Source of the DNA: a virus
Reading direction: 5' to 3' (one strand)
Virus record (IMG/VR): IMGVR_UViG_3300019776_001107
Coordinates: 1-57,537 of that record
Length of the DNA: 57,537 bases
Below are positions 48,196-57,355 of the stretch, one piece after another. A program made the position numbers and the translations under genes. The notes below the pieces were generated by a model, which was not told the origin of the DNA, did no database searches, and saw only the letters and a list, made by a program, of their open reading frames with translations. Within the stretch, counting starts at the first letter, position 1. Every line of letters starts with the position of its first letter.

Positions 48196-50433
48196 TCATG
48201 TTGCACCTCGCTTCGGAGATCGCAACCGATAGACGATCTTGGGACGGCCGCCAGAGACGAGACTGTCAGTCTCGATGCGTTCTTGGTCGATCAGCGCGTT
48301 GCGGATGTCTTCGTGCTCGCGGCGATTCCAGCGAAGCTTGCGACTGATATCACGGTATGGCATCCAGGTTTCACCGAATTGCTCCGACCATTTTGAGAGC
48401 AAGTCGATAACCTTTTGACAACGCATCGCAAAGTCATTCTCGTTGGAGTATGCGTTAGCCATGAAAAGCATCCTTCGCGTCTGATGCATCATGAGGGCCG
48501 ACGCCCAATTGGCTGCATCAACACCGATCTTCGGATCTACATGGTTTTCACTGATCGCATAGAGTAGCGCAAGCTTTCTTGCCTGCTCATTGACTCGACC
48601 CCAGACTGTCGTCCCAACAGAATCATTCTGTTCTTCCGCTTTGCGATACTCGGCCTCGGCCTCGAGACGATTATCCCCGAGGACTTCGATCGCCTCTACC
48701 GACTGCGGCACGATCGTTGGAACCGGATGCCAGGACTGAAGATTGCCATTGCCAGGCATCGAGTCCTTCCACCATTTCGCCGTGGAAATCACCCGTTCCG
48801 GAATATCCAGTACTTTGGCGTCTTGGCCTGCACCACGTGCACCGCACTCGAGGATGATCATTCGAGCGAAGAAGCCGTTGGTGAGCATCCGCTCGGAAAG
48901 TGCCTCGTAGTAGTGATTCGGGATCGCGGTACCGAAGACCACCAAACATGGCTGGTCGATCGCTCCCGGAGACTCCTTGCCGGCTTTGCGGCGCATCGGA
49001 TAAACCGAATTGGCCGATGAATACATCGTGAGCAGAGTCGACATGAGATTTTCATGCCGGCCGTCGCGCGACTTGCTCATCGACTGAAGCATCCCGTCGA
49101 TTTCATCCGTTTGAAAAAGCATCGTCGGGGAAAGATAGAGGGCATCTTGGATCCCTTCACCACTTGAGAATCGTTCCCCCAGACATCCCGCCGCTCCGAT
49201 CTCGAAGAGGATTCGTGTGTTGAGTTTTCTTGGCCAATCCTTGCCGGCAGAGGAGTGCGCGAGGCCAAGCAAATACAAATTGGTCCGATTATCACCTGGG
49301 TCACGTACCTTGCGGCCGGCCAAGAAGGCCTGCAGTGCAACCGCACCGCAAAAAGCCATAACATGATTCGGGTATGGAGCGGTGGCCAAGCAGAGGTCCA
49401 TCACCTCCGAGACGAAACCGGGAATGCGCAGCATCTCCAATGGCACTGGGCCTGGATCGACGGGTGATTGGATCGGATTCGCATCGATCATGATTTCCGA
49501 TGATTCAATGATCCGTGTAGTGCTTCGCACAACTGGATCGCCGCCATAACCTTGCTGGCGTAGCATGCGAGCTGCCATTTCAAAATCACCTCCGTGTTCG
49601 AGCCATGTGTAAACCGCAAACGGTCCATACGCGCGGTTCGGTTCGAAGGGCGTAGCATTCCCACTGAAGACGTAGAATGACTTGTCCTTCAGGGATGCCG
49701 ACCAACCATGGGATTTTCCTGGACGTCGCCAGAGTTCATTCTCGCCGGCCTTCACGAGCGTCCAGCCGTGCTTGTTCAGAAGCGATCGCACGTCCCCTCG
49801 ATTGTTGAAATCGTCCCCCGGTCTATTCTCGGATACGAACTGTGAATCTGCAGGAACATCTGCAGTCGGCAAGTATTCGTTCAGTGACCAAGCAGTCTCC
49901 AGAAGCGTTTCACGCTCTTGCGGTGTTAACTCAGGAACTTGCGTGAGAGACCCTTGCTCGATCGAGTAACCTACAGTCGGGGCGCAAAGGAAAAGCCCAC
50001 CTTCGCCACGAGTCTCAATCAAGGTCACGAGCGCGCCATCACGAAAACCCATCGCCAGTTTCATGTTGCCATTGATCGGTTCTGTGCAACGATAGATCAC
50101 ATGCTTGCCGCCGGACTGGCTAGATTCGACCACCAGCCGAGCAAATAGCTCGGTCGGGATGTGCTCCTTCCATGCATTGAAACGATCGCCACCTCGATCG
50201 AAGTCAAGCATTTCGAGGTTGCCGCTCACCTGTCCCGTGACGATGCAAATTGCATCCTCAGGCTTGGAAAACCATTCGGCGATTTGCCGCTCGTGCGGAA
50301 TGCGCAACTGATAATTCTTCCAGCCCGACAGTGCAGGACGTTTCTGAAGGCGCAAAGCCGGGAGGACGGAGAGACCACACTCTCGATATGCCAAAGCGGA
50401 CTGGAGCAACGGTGCGGAGTTAGATGAAGTCAT
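48196..50433 (-). CDS. primase-polymerase with DUF3987-type helicase domain
   Basis: A 745-residue protein. The N-terminal 200 residues fit a bifunctional primase/polymerase: ALAYRECGLSVLPALRLQKR, ICIVTGQVSGNLEMLDFDRG and SGGKHVIYRC. The C-terminal half fits DUF3987: YLLGLAHSSAGKDWPRKLN as the P-loop region, LFQTDEIDGML and MSTLLTMYSSAN. It probably primes and unwinds phage DNA. Its ATG overlaps the upstream helicase stop (ATGA). Confidence 0.85.
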   Translation of the reverse strand: MTSSNSAPLLQSALAYRECGLSVLPALRLQKRPALSGWKNYQLRIPHERQIAEWFSKPEDAICIVTGQVSGNLEMLDFDRGGDRFNAWKEHIPTELFARLVVESSQSGGKHVIYRCTEPINGNMKLAMGFRDGALVTLIETRGEGGLFLCAPTVGYSIEQGSLTQVPELTPQERETLLETAWSLNEYLPTADVPADSQFVSENRPGDDFNNRGDVRSLLNKHGWTLVKAGENELWRRPGKSHGWSASLKDKSFYVFSGNATPFEPNRAYGPFAVYTWLEHGGDFEMAARMLRQQGYGGDPVVRSTTRIIESSEIMIDANPIQSPVDPGPVPLEMLRIPGFVSEVMDLCLATAPYPNHVMAFCGAVALQAFLAGRKVRDPGDNRTNLYLLGLAHSSAGKDWPRKLNTRILFEIGAAGCLGERFSSGEGIQDALYLSPTMLFQTDEIDGMLQSMSKSRDGRHENLMSTLLTMYSSANSVYPMRRKAGKESPGAIDQPCLVVFGTAIPNHYYEALSERMLTNGFFARMIILECGARGAGQDAKVLDIPERVISTAKWWKDSMPGNGNLQSWHPVPTIVPQSVEAIEVLGDNRLEAEAEYRKAEEQNDSVGTTVWGRVNEQARKLALLYAISENHVDPKIGVDAANWASALMMHQTRRMLFMANAYSNENDFAMRCQKVIDLLSKWSEQFGETWMPYRDISRKLRWNRREHEDIRNALIDQERIETDSLVSGGRPKIVYRLRSPKRGAT

Positions 50434-52097
50434 CAGAACGGAACCTCTTCGTCATGGAGTTCATTGGAAAAATGTTGTCGGTCGAGCGGTTCCGGCATTG
50501 GCCCCAGCTCGTAATCCACGATTCGGTCGAACTCTTCGCCCGAGACGCTTCGGACAGTGATCGCCAAGGTTGGAGCTACGGCGCCCCCTTCGATCCGCAT
50601 GAGGGCTTCGTCGGTTGTTTCGGGGACCGGATCAGGAGAACGCTGTTTCCACCAAGCCACGGCGCGTTGTCGTGCGTATCCCGAGTGCTCAAAGCAGATC
50701 CACTCGGACTTGTGGGCTCGCCAGCCGACCATGTAGTCGACTCGCATCGATCGCGGAGCATCCTCGGGTGCCCCACGCTTGAGATGGCTGTAGTAATGCG
50801 TGTCGGTCACGTCATAGCGAGTCAGGGTCACCTGACCTGACAAGATCGCCGCCTCGGATGCTTTGGCTTCGTGATTCTGCTTTTCAGGTGGTGGAAAAGC
50901 GAACCCACACTCCGGGCAGGTCGCATACCCCATCGCGATGAGTGCATTGCATTCGGGACATTGCTTGGCCGGCGCTTCGCCAGTGGATTGACTCCCAGCA
51001 GGTTTGATGCGCAGGCAATCGACCGGTCCATGCCTGAGGACATTGCCACCAAAGTCGAGAACCAAACAGTTCTGTTTGCTGGGGTGAAGTCTGAAGCCGC
51101 GACCCACAGCCTGATAGAACAGACCCGGTGACGAGGTCGGCCGGACCAGGGCCACGCAGTCGATGTTGGGTGCATCGAAACCGGTGGTAAGGACGTTGAC
51201 GTTGCAAAGGTACTTCAGATCACCACTGCGAAACCGATGGAGCAGTTGGTCGCGATCCGCCGAGGAGGTTTCACCAGTGACGAATCCACATTCGATCCCA
51301 TGCTCCGCGTGCAATGTCTCGACGATGTGGTTGCCATGCCGAACGCCGCTGGAGAAGATCAGAACTGCGTTGCGGTCGGTTGTTTGCTCAACGATCTCAC
51401 GACAGACCGACTTGACCAAGGACTCACTATCCATCAAGGCTTCAACCTCATCGGCGACGAATTCGCCACCACGGATGTGGAGCGAGCCGAAGTCGATTTG
51501 CTCTTTGCCTGACTTCGAGACAAGTGGACACAGAAATCCGTCCCGAATCAGTTCTTTGATCCCGACCTCGTAGCAGATCGTGTTGAGGATGTTCTCAGGG
51601 GCACAGATGGGTCCATCCTTGAGTCGAAACGGTGTGGCCGTAAAACCGATGATCCGCAAATGAGGATTGACCTTCTTGGCAACCGCGAGGAATTGTTGGT
51701 ACATCCCTTCGCCATCCGGCGGAATCAAATGCGCTTCGTCGATGATGATCAGATCAAAGCGATCCAACTCGCACGCACGTCGAAACACCGATTGGATGCC
51801 GGCAACAATAACCGGATTGTCGGTGTCTCGACGTTTGAGGCCTGCCGAATAGATACCGAAGTTCACCTGCGGACACACTGCCGTTAGCTTGTCGGCCGTT
51901 TGTTGCAGCAGTTCCTTGACGTGTGCCAGAACCAAGACTCGACCATTCCATAAAGTGACCGCATCCTTGCAGATCGTGGCCATACATGGGGTCTTTCCAC
52001 CCGCTGTGGGAATCACCACGCACGGATTGTCATCGCGATCCCGAAGATGGTTGTAGACGGCATCGACAGCCGCCTGTTGGTAGGGACGTAGCAACAT
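50433..52097 (-). CDS. SF2 DEAD/DEAH-box helicase with zinc ribbon
   Basis: A 554-residue helicase from the ATG at 52097, after GGGGGTG. Motifs: LLRPYQQAAVDAV (Q), VIPTAGGKT (I), IIIDEAHLIPPDG (II), GFTATPFRL (III), VLTTGFDAPNID (V) and QAVGRGFRLH (VI). A C-x2-C pair zinc ribbon (CPECNALIAMGYATCPECGF) follows the helicase core. This UvsW/RadD-like type is common in phage replication modules. Confidence 0.9.
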   Translation of the reverse strand: MLLRPYQQAAVDAVYNHLRDRDDNPCVVIPTAGGKTPCMATICKDAVTLWNGRVLVLAHVKELLQQTADKLTAVCPQVNFGIYSAGLKRRDTDNPVIVAGIQSVFRRACELDRFDLIIIDEAHLIPPDGEGMYQQFLAVAKKVNPHLRIIGFTATPFRLKDGPICAPENILNTICYEVGIKELIRDGFLCPLVSKSGKEQIDFGSLHIRGGEFVADEVEALMDSESLVKSVCREIVEQTTDRNAVLIFSSGVRHGNHIVETLHAEHGIECGFVTGETSSADRDQLLHRFRSGDLKYLCNVNVLTTGFDAPNIDCVALVRPTSSPGLFYQAVGRGFRLHPSKQNCLVLDFGGNVLRHGPVDCLRIKPAGSQSTGEAPAKQCPECNALIAMGYATCPECGFAFPPPEKQNHEAKASEAAILSGQVTLTRYDVTDTHYYSHLKRGAPEDAPRSMRVDYMVGWRAHKSEWICFEHSGYARQRAVAWWKQRSPDPVPETTDEALMRIEGGAVAPTLAITVRSVSGEEFDRIVDYELGPMPEPLDRQHFSNELHDEEVPF

Positions 52098-52101
52098 GCG
52101 C

Positions 52102-52320
52102 TCACCCCCAGTCAAGCATCGAGAAACCGTCTTCCAAACGCGATTCGTACGTTCGTTCTGGTTCATCGATCAGAACACGGTCCAGATCAATACCGACACG
52201 TTTTCTATGTCGCTGCGGTTCCGCGCGAAGCAGCTTTCCGCATGCTGGACATTCCTCTTTCCCGTTTTTGACGAGGACACCGCAATCGCGGCAACAATAA
52301 TCCTCAAGACTCTCTGTCAC
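52102..52320 (-). CDS. small zinc-ribbon protein
   Basis: A 72-residue protein: CCRDCGVLVKNGKEECPACGK is a four-Cys zinc ribbon, followed by a charged tail ending FSMLDWG. It sits between the RusA and helicase genes with gaps of 3-4 bp. Function unknown. Confidence 0.7.
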   Translation of the reverse strand: MTESLEDYCCRDCGVLVKNGKEECPACGKLLRAEPQRHRKRVGIDLDRVLIDEPERTYESRLEDGFSMLDWG

Positions 52321-52323
52321 GAT

Positions 52324-52692
52324 TCACTCTTCCATGCATTTCGAGATACGCACAAAAACCATGCCGCCAGGGATCGGTTCGCGTTTCCATGTGTCTAGGT
52401 GGATGATTTGGCTGTCGTCGTGGTACGCTCCACCTTGCCCAAGTACATCGAGCAAAGCTTTTTGAGAGTTATCCACGTCTCGGCGACGACGGTCCGGTGG
52501 ATAAAGTTCGATGAACACCTCAAGTGGCCCATCGAGTGGGCGAACGCCGCGCGCCGCGAGGATCGACACAACCTGATTACGGAAGAGTCGACCCCCGCGG
52601 CTGATGAGCGTCCGTGCTCCAACCCGCCGCCAGTAATGGTTTACCGACGGCGGGAACGGCAGTTCGAGTTCGATCACGCGGGACGTCTCCAT
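52324..52692 (-). CDS. rusA: RusA-like Holliday junction resolvase
   Basis: A 122-residue protein from the ATG at 52692. It has the RusA pattern: LELPFPPSVNHYWRR at the N-terminus, PPDRRRRDVDNSQKALLDVL with the metal-binding Asp pair, and AYHDDSQIIHLDTWK. RusA cuts four-way junctions made during phage recombination. Its start overlaps the DUF669 gene by 19 bp. Confidence 0.92.
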   Translation of the reverse strand: METSRVIELELPFPPSVNHYWRRVGARTLISRGGRLFRNQVVSILAARGVRPLDGPLEVFIELYPPDRRRRDVDNSQKALLDVLGQGGAYHDDSQIIHLDTWKREPIPGGMVFVRISKCMEE

Positions 52693-53132
52693 GGTGGAGT
52701 CGTGTGGCTCGCTTGCTGAGGCTGAGCCGTAGCCGCCGCAGGTTTTGCATACCCTCGGATCTCGTTGGAGATGTCCCCCGTGTCCTCGCGCTTGCGACAC
52801 TTGACCGTGATCACCAGCGGCAAGTTATGCAGTTCGACCGAATCACCTGGAGTGAGTACTCCGACCGCACGGCAGATGGCCGACAACTCCGCTTGAGCGA
52901 TCTGCACCGCGGTCGCATTGGCGTTGTGGAGGTTCAGTCGGGACCAAAGGAATCGACCTTTGTATTCCCCTTCGATGATTTGGAAGGTCAGCTGCAAATA
53001 GCTTCCCGATCCAGACTTCGTCGGTTTGAGTTCCGACTCCGTGATCACCGCTAGGTACTTGCCAGCCGGGATCGGTTCGAAATCCGATGCGGGTTCGACT
53101 TGGTTCGCATTGAAGTTGTTGAGATTAGCCAA
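52674..53132 (-). CDS. DUF669-type ssDNA-associated protein
   Basis: A 152-residue protein with FEPIPAGKYLAVITESELKPT and GSGSYLQLTFQIIEGEYKGR, the DUF669 pattern. The family accompanies phage recombinases and is thought to bind single-stranded DNA. The C-terminus is a Pro/Gln/Thr tail like that of SSB-type proteins. It overlaps the Sak4-like gene by 8 bp. Confidence 0.85.
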   Translation of the reverse strand: MANLNNFNANQVEPASDFEPIPAGKYLAVITESELKPTKSGSGSYLQLTFQIIEGEYKGRFLWSRLNLHNANATAVQIAQAELSAICRAVGVLTPGDSVELHNLPLVITVKCRKREDTGDISNEIRGYAKPAAATAQPQQASHTTPPWRRPA

Positions 53133-53937
53133 GGTTCGTTACTCCTTCTGGTACAGAAACAGGGTTGGACAGTTCGTTGGATGAGCCGAGGATGCCGCCA
53201 ACAATCGCATCCCAAGCCAAGGGAATTTCAGGTTTGAGCCGGTAACGGTTCTTGGCTACGCATGAGGGACCGCCGACCGTTTTGAGAATGCGTTCACCAC
53301 CGGCGGCGCCGATCGGTGCTGCGATCGCACGCTGGCGACCAAAGCCGCTCTCTTCGGTACGGGTGGTGAATCGTTTGGTGGCAAACAGAACCGCATCGCA
53401 CCATTCGGTGATGATGGCACCGGCGTGTTTGTGGAGGCGAGGTGAGTAGCGGTCGTAGGCCGGCGCTTCGGGATCCTCGAACTTCTCGACCTTGGCATGA
53501 GCGATCAGTAAGATCATCATGCCCCGGTCGCGATGGAGGTTGCCAAGCTTCTCGATAAGCTTGCGCCAGTAATCCAAGGCAAGCGTATAGCCTTTGCCGT
53601 ATCCACCACCGACCTTCTCGATCGTGGTGGCAGATTCGCGTCGGCACACGGCATCCCAAATCAGACGCTCGAGCCAATCCAAGGAATCGATCGCGACGGT
53701 TTCGTACTCATGCTCCTGAGTTTCGAGCTCTGTCAAAGCCGCAAAAACATCCTCGAGAGATTTGGACAAAGGAAACTTGTCGCAATCGATCTCGCCAAGG
53801 CCATCTTCGGTCTGAATGAAGATTGGTTTCGGGGTGGTGGCTGCCAGGCTACTTTTTCCGACCCCTTCGGTGCCGTAGACCAAGATGCGAGGTGGCAGGT
53901 GGGATCTCCCACGCTGCACTTGCTGTAACAAACTCAT
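53125..53937 (-). CDS. Sak4-like RecA-fold recombination ATPase
   Basis: A 270-residue protein from the ATG at 53937. Walker A is YGTEGVGKSS (residues 21-30), Walker B-like segment YETVAIDSLDWLE, and sensor-like GMMILLIAHAKVEKFEDPE, matching phage AAA_24/Sak4 single-strand annealing ATPases. It works with the exonuclease, DUF669 protein and RusA in the same operon. Confidence 0.88.
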   Translation of the reverse strand: MSLLQQVQRGRSHLPPRILVYGTEGVGKSSLAATTPKPIFIQTEDGLGEIDCDKFPLSKSLEDVFAALTELETQEHEYETVAIDSLDWLERLIWDAVCRRESATTIEKVGGGYGKGYTLALDYWRKLIEKLGNLHRDRGMMILLIAHAKVEKFEDPEAPAYDRYSPRLHKHAGAIITEWCDAVLFATKRFTTRTEESGFGRQRAIAAPIGAAGGERILKTVGGPSCVAKNRYRLKPEIPLAWDAIVGGILGSSNELSNPVSVPEGVTNLG

Positions 53938-53991
53938 GTGCTTTTTCCTTACAGAATCGAAAATCAGAAAAATGGGTGAATGAAGGCAGCA

Positions 53992-54070
53992 AGCAGGTGG
54001 GCACAGGGAGTCCCGACGCTCCGTGCCCTGGTCGTCCGTTGACCGGGAGCGACACGCCATCCCACCTGCT
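53992..54070 (-). ncRNA. structured intercistronic leader before the Sak4-like gene
   Basis: AGCAGGTGGG (53992-54001) and CCCACCTGCT (54061-54070) make a perfect 10-bp outer stem. On the minus strand GGGCACGGAG can also pair with CTCC and GTGCCC to make an inner hairpin that reuses the CCC of the outer stem, so the two folds compete. It lies in the 145-bp gap between exonuclease and Sak4-like genes. A regulatory RNA element or small RNA is possible. Confidence 0.35.
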
Positions 54071-54082
54071 CACTGCGCTGGA

Positions 54083-54889
54083 TCAGATGAAGTCAAAGAT
54101 GCGAGGCTCTTCGTATCCCGTGGGCCAAGAGTGGTTCGCGATGCAATAATGCAATCGATCGATTGCCTGCTCGTTTTCCTTCTGGGCGCGATTGAGCACC
54201 TCGTCGGCAAGCCGCCATACGCCGCAGCGGTAGGGTTCTTTCTTCTCCACTGCGATCAGATAGACCGGAGCGTAGATTCCCAGAACTTTGGAGAGCACCG
54301 CTCGGTAGAAGGCCAGTTGATGTGCGTATCCGTAACGACGCGAGTCGGCTTCGAACCATGTCAGGTCATCGCATGTCTTGAGATCCACGATTCCCTGGAC
54401 GGGATCGAGCCAATCGATCCGAATCTGGCAGGGCATGCCGCAGTACTCGGCGCGTGCGACCGCCTCTGGGATGCCGTATTGCAAAAGCTCAATCGCCGTT
54501 TCGTGCGTTGCGACCGATTCATGCATGCGCTCGACGATTTCGAACTGAGAATCGGAGAGAACAGGTTTACCGACAGTCGCGGCCCATTCGGACCAGGCTT
54601 TCGTGGCCGATCCGAACGGCAACCCGGTTCGCGAGTTGATAGGGCCCCCAACGGCAAAATCTTCGCGAAAGCGTTCGAGCCCCTCAAGGATTAGCACATG
54701 GGCCGCTCGGCCGACTAGGTACGCGGGCGATTCTTCCTGGGTATGTGGTTGGTTCTTCTTGCGGTAGTAGAGTTGGGGGCACTTACGAAAGTCGGCCAGC
54801 TGATGGCTCGATAGATAGTGCTTCGCTTGTGCATGGTACTCGTCGGCGGATTCGTGGATCAGAACCGACATGGATGGGGACTGGGACAT
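54083..54889 (-). CDS. RecE/DUF3799-type PD-(D/E)XK exonuclease
   Basis: A 268-residue protein with ADFRKCPQLYYRKKNQPHT near the N-terminus and the nuclease core QIRIDWLDPVQGIVDLKTCD (D ... DLK), then YAHQLAFYRAVL (QxxxY motif). This is the exonuclease VIII C-terminal type, which makes 3' single-strand tails for annealing. It is the first gene of the early minus operon. Confidence 0.9.
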   Translation of the reverse strand: MSQSPSMSVLIHESADEYHAQAKHYLSSHQLADFRKCPQLYYRKKNQPHTQEESPAYLVGRAAHVLILEGLERFREDFAVGGPINSRTGLPFGSATKAWSEWAATVGKPVLSDSQFEIVERMHESVATHETAIELLQYGIPEAVARAEYCGMPCQIRIDWLDPVQGIVDLKTCDDLTWFEADSRRYGYAHQLAFYRAVLSKVLGIYAPVYLIAVEKKEPYRCGVWRLADEVLNRAQKENEQAIDRLHYCIANHSWPTGYEEPRIFDFI

Positions 54890-55205
54890 GGCAAACTCCT
54901 GCGTTATTGATCGTGGAAGCGTTGTGCCTCCATCTAATTGTTTGCCGCTCGACCCTCCACTTCGCGCGCTTCGCTTTCAAGTCACGTGAGTGCCTGACCC
55001 TGTAATGTGTGGCCATATGTAGTCACATATGGGCGAGTGACCCTGTAATGGCTCCCACATGGGGACACATGTGACACATGTGGTCCTGCAGTGTGGCCCA
55101 TATGAGTTTTCAGACTCCATGGATGACCCTAGATACGAGCCCCTGTAATCCTCGAACAATGGCCTCGTGAACGAAACCACTACACGAGCCAATCGAGGAA
55201 TGAAC
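54890..55205. promoter_or_regulatory. divergent early control region with palindromic operators
   Basis: Between the early minus operon and the plus-strand sigma-like gene. CCATATGT-AGTC-ACATATGG (55013-55032) is a perfect inverted repeat. CACATGTG occurs twice in tandem (55066-55073, 55075-55082), flanked by CCACATG (55055-55061). TGACCCTGTAATG is repeated at 54995 and 55038. The layout looks like a lysogeny-type operator region. Confidence 0.55.
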
Positions 55206-55724
55206 ATGAGCACGATCGAGAGCCATCGACCGACAGAAAAGAACATCGCCAAATGGATCTTATCTCGCGCCCGGCGCATGGGCTTCCGCCGGCACGACAT
55301 CGAAGATGTCCAACAACAAATCATGATGGTCTTGATGGACTTCGAATTCGATTCAGAGAAATCCAATGGAGCTTCGCTTCGAACAGCCATCACTGCAATC
55401 ATCGATCGACAGCTGCGATACATCCGTCGTTCCCGCCTGCGCTATACGGACCGCGTCACGGGTAGCGAGAACATCCCTAGCGAGGTGATCGACACTTCGT
55501 ACGCCACCAATGCAACCAAGCGATTCAGCATGTCAGAGGATCTCGCGATCGCCCGTTCTCGTCTTTCACCGTTGGCGCAGCGCATCTGCGATGCCCTTTC
55601 GGAAGGTCAATCGATCCATGAGATCTCCCAATCGATGCATCTCAATTGGCACACGATCCGCAAACATGTGGATGCGATTCGCGAGTGCTTCGCATCGCTC
55701 GGATTGAGTGACTTAGCCACCTGA
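55206..55724 (+). CDS. sigma-70/ECF-like regulator
   Basis: A 172-residue protein from the ATG at 55206 (GAGGA upstream). The N-terminal half resembles sigma region 2 (FRRHDIEDVQQQIMMVLMDF), and the C-terminal half has a region 4-type helix-turn-helix (RLSPLAQRICDALSEG, IHEISQSMHLNWHTIRKHVD). It sits where a lysogeny regulator is expected and may direct transcription of prophage genes, perhaps from the three-copy element. Whether it is a true sigma factor is open. Confidence 0.75.
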   Translation: MSTIESHRPTEKNIAKWILSRARRMGFRRHDIEDVQQQIMMVLMDFEFDSEKSNGASLRTAITAIIDRQLRYIRRSRLRYTDRVTGSENIPSEVIDTSYATNATKRFSMSEDLAIARSRLSPLAQRICDALSEGQSIHEISQSMHLNWHTIRKHVDAIRECFASLGLSDLAT

Positions 55725-55883
55725 ACCAACGAAACCAACAACCTTTCCAAAGCCATCGAAAGACTGCGAAAAGCGGCTGGACTTTCACTGGTAAGTGAGC
55801 CTCCTGTGTGATTCGGACATCTGGAGCTCACGAACCCGACGGACGACGAAGACTTGGGTTTTTGAGAGAAAGCGAGATGACCA

Positions 55884-56123
55884 ATGGATAGTCACGAAGC
55901 GATCGCTCCGCTGGCGGTCAACGGCAAAGCGGCAGCGAAGATGCTTGGGGTGTCGGAGAGGATGTTTTGGGAGCTTCGCAATCGCGGAGAGATCCCACAC
56001 ATCAAGATCGGACGCCTGACGCGGTTTGCGGTTTCGGACCTCAAGCGGTTCCTGGAACTTAAACGCTACGAGACCGAAGAAGACGAATCCAACGGGGTCG
56101 ATGAGCCACCAGATGAGGCATGA
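55884..56123 (+). CDS. excisionase-like helix-turn-helix protein
   Basis: A 79-residue protein with NGKAAAKMLGVSERMFWELR, NRGEIPHIKIGRLTRF and VSDLKRFLE, the MerR-like fold of excisionases. Its stop overlaps the integrase start (ATGA), as in xis-int pairs. It probably steers the integrase. Confidence 0.85.
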   Translation: MDSHEAIAPLAVNGKAAAKMLGVSERMFWELRNRGEIPHIKIGRLTRFAVSDLKRFLELKRYETEEDESNGVDEPPDEA

Positions 56124-57355
56124 ACCATCCCATCCCATCAGAGAGAAATTTCATGGCATCGATCACCAAAGCAAAGTCAGGTTGCAAACGAGCACTGTTC
56201 TATGACGAAACTAGAACCCGGCGCACCGTGTATCTGGGACGTGTTTCGGACAAGGAGGCCGATACGATCCGACGTCGTATCGAGGGAATCTTGGCCGCGA
56301 AGATTCTCGGGAGCCCGATGGCGCAAGACGATGCGGCTTGGCTCAGCAAGTCTCCTGCCCTCCGCGAGAAACTGGTCGCGGTGGGCTTGGTCGAACCAGA
56401 GCCTATCTCCGCGAGGATTGTCATTCCAACGCTGGAGGCGTTTCTCGAGGACTATATCGAACGCCATGGAAAGAGCCGCAAACCGGCAACGGTTTCGATT
56501 TGGAAGCAAGTGGTCGCCAACCTCAAAGAGTTCATGCCCGAGGGAATCAAGATCAACCAGATCACCGCCGGCCATGCGAAAGAGTTTCACGAGAAATTGA
56601 AAGCAAAGGGGATGGCGACCACGACGATCCACAAGCGGATCCAGTTTGCGCGCCAGTTCATGCACGACGCAGTCGATTGGAAGATCATCGACGAGAATCC
56701 GTTTTGCAAGGTAAAGACGCAGAAGAGTTCGGTGAAGGTCAACGAGTTCGTGCCACGCGAAGTAGTTGACAAGCTCATGAAGAAGGCTAACCCGGTTTGG
56801 CGCGTGATCTTGGGCTTGAGTCGCTATGGTGGGCTGCGAACGCCCTCGGAAACCTTGTCGCTGCGATGGGACGACATCGACTGGGAAATGAACCGGATGA
56901 GTATCCCCGAGCCGAAGGTTGAGCACCACGCAGGACGCGGGATTCGCAGCTGCCCGATCTTTCCAGAACTGCGGCCGATCCTTGACGAAGCATTCGAGAT
57001 CTTTGGTTCGAACAGCGAATTCGTGGTCGCGGCTCCACAGTACCGAGCGGCAGCCAATACGAAGATGGGATGGAAGAATGCCAACCTACGGAGCGAGATG
57101 TTGCGACTCCTGCGCCGCGCCGGCATTTCGGGTTGGCCACGATTGTTCCACTCGATGCGGGCGAGCCGGCAAACGGAACTCCAACGCGAGTTTCCATTGC
57201 ATGTGGTCTGCTCTTGGCTTGGCAACTCCCCACGGATCGCACAACAGAGTTACCTGCTGGTTACCGAGGAGGATTTTGCGAAAGCGGCCGGCGTGGCGAA
57301 GAAGGAAGGCAGGGGCGATGCGTGCCGCCCCCCAAATGGGCGATCCCAATGGTGA
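56120..57355 (+). CDS. int: tyrosine integrase
   Basis: A 411-residue tyrosine recombinase. A SAM-like core-binding domain spans about residues 103-190 (TLEAFLEDYIERHGKSRKPA). Catalytic residues are Arg240 (RYGGLRTPSETLSLRW), His344 and Arg347 (LFHSMRAS), Trp366 in VVCSWLGNS and Tyr378 in QQSYLL. It is at the right end of the prophage reading outward, the usual place next to an attachment site. The site itself is not seen in the last 180 bp. Confidence 0.93.
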   Translation: MNHPIPSERNFMASITKAKSGCKRALFYDETRTRRTVYLGRVSDKEADTIRRRIEGILAAKILGSPMAQDDAAWLSKSPALREKLVAVGLVEPEPISARIVIPTLEAFLEDYIERHGKSRKPATVSIWKQVVANLKEFMPEGIKINQITAGHAKEFHEKLKAKGMATTTIHKRIQFARQFMHDAVDWKIIDENPFCKVKTQKSSVKVNEFVPREVVDKLMKKANPVWRVILGLSRYGGLRTPSETLSLRWDDIDWEMNRMSIPEPKVEHHAGRGIRSCPIFPELRPILDEAFEIFGSNSEFVVAAPQYRAAANTKMGWKNANLRSEMLRLLRRAGISGWPRLFHSMRASRQTELQREFPLHVVCSWLGNSPRIAQQSYLLVTEEDFAKAAGVAKKEGRGDACRPPNGRSQW

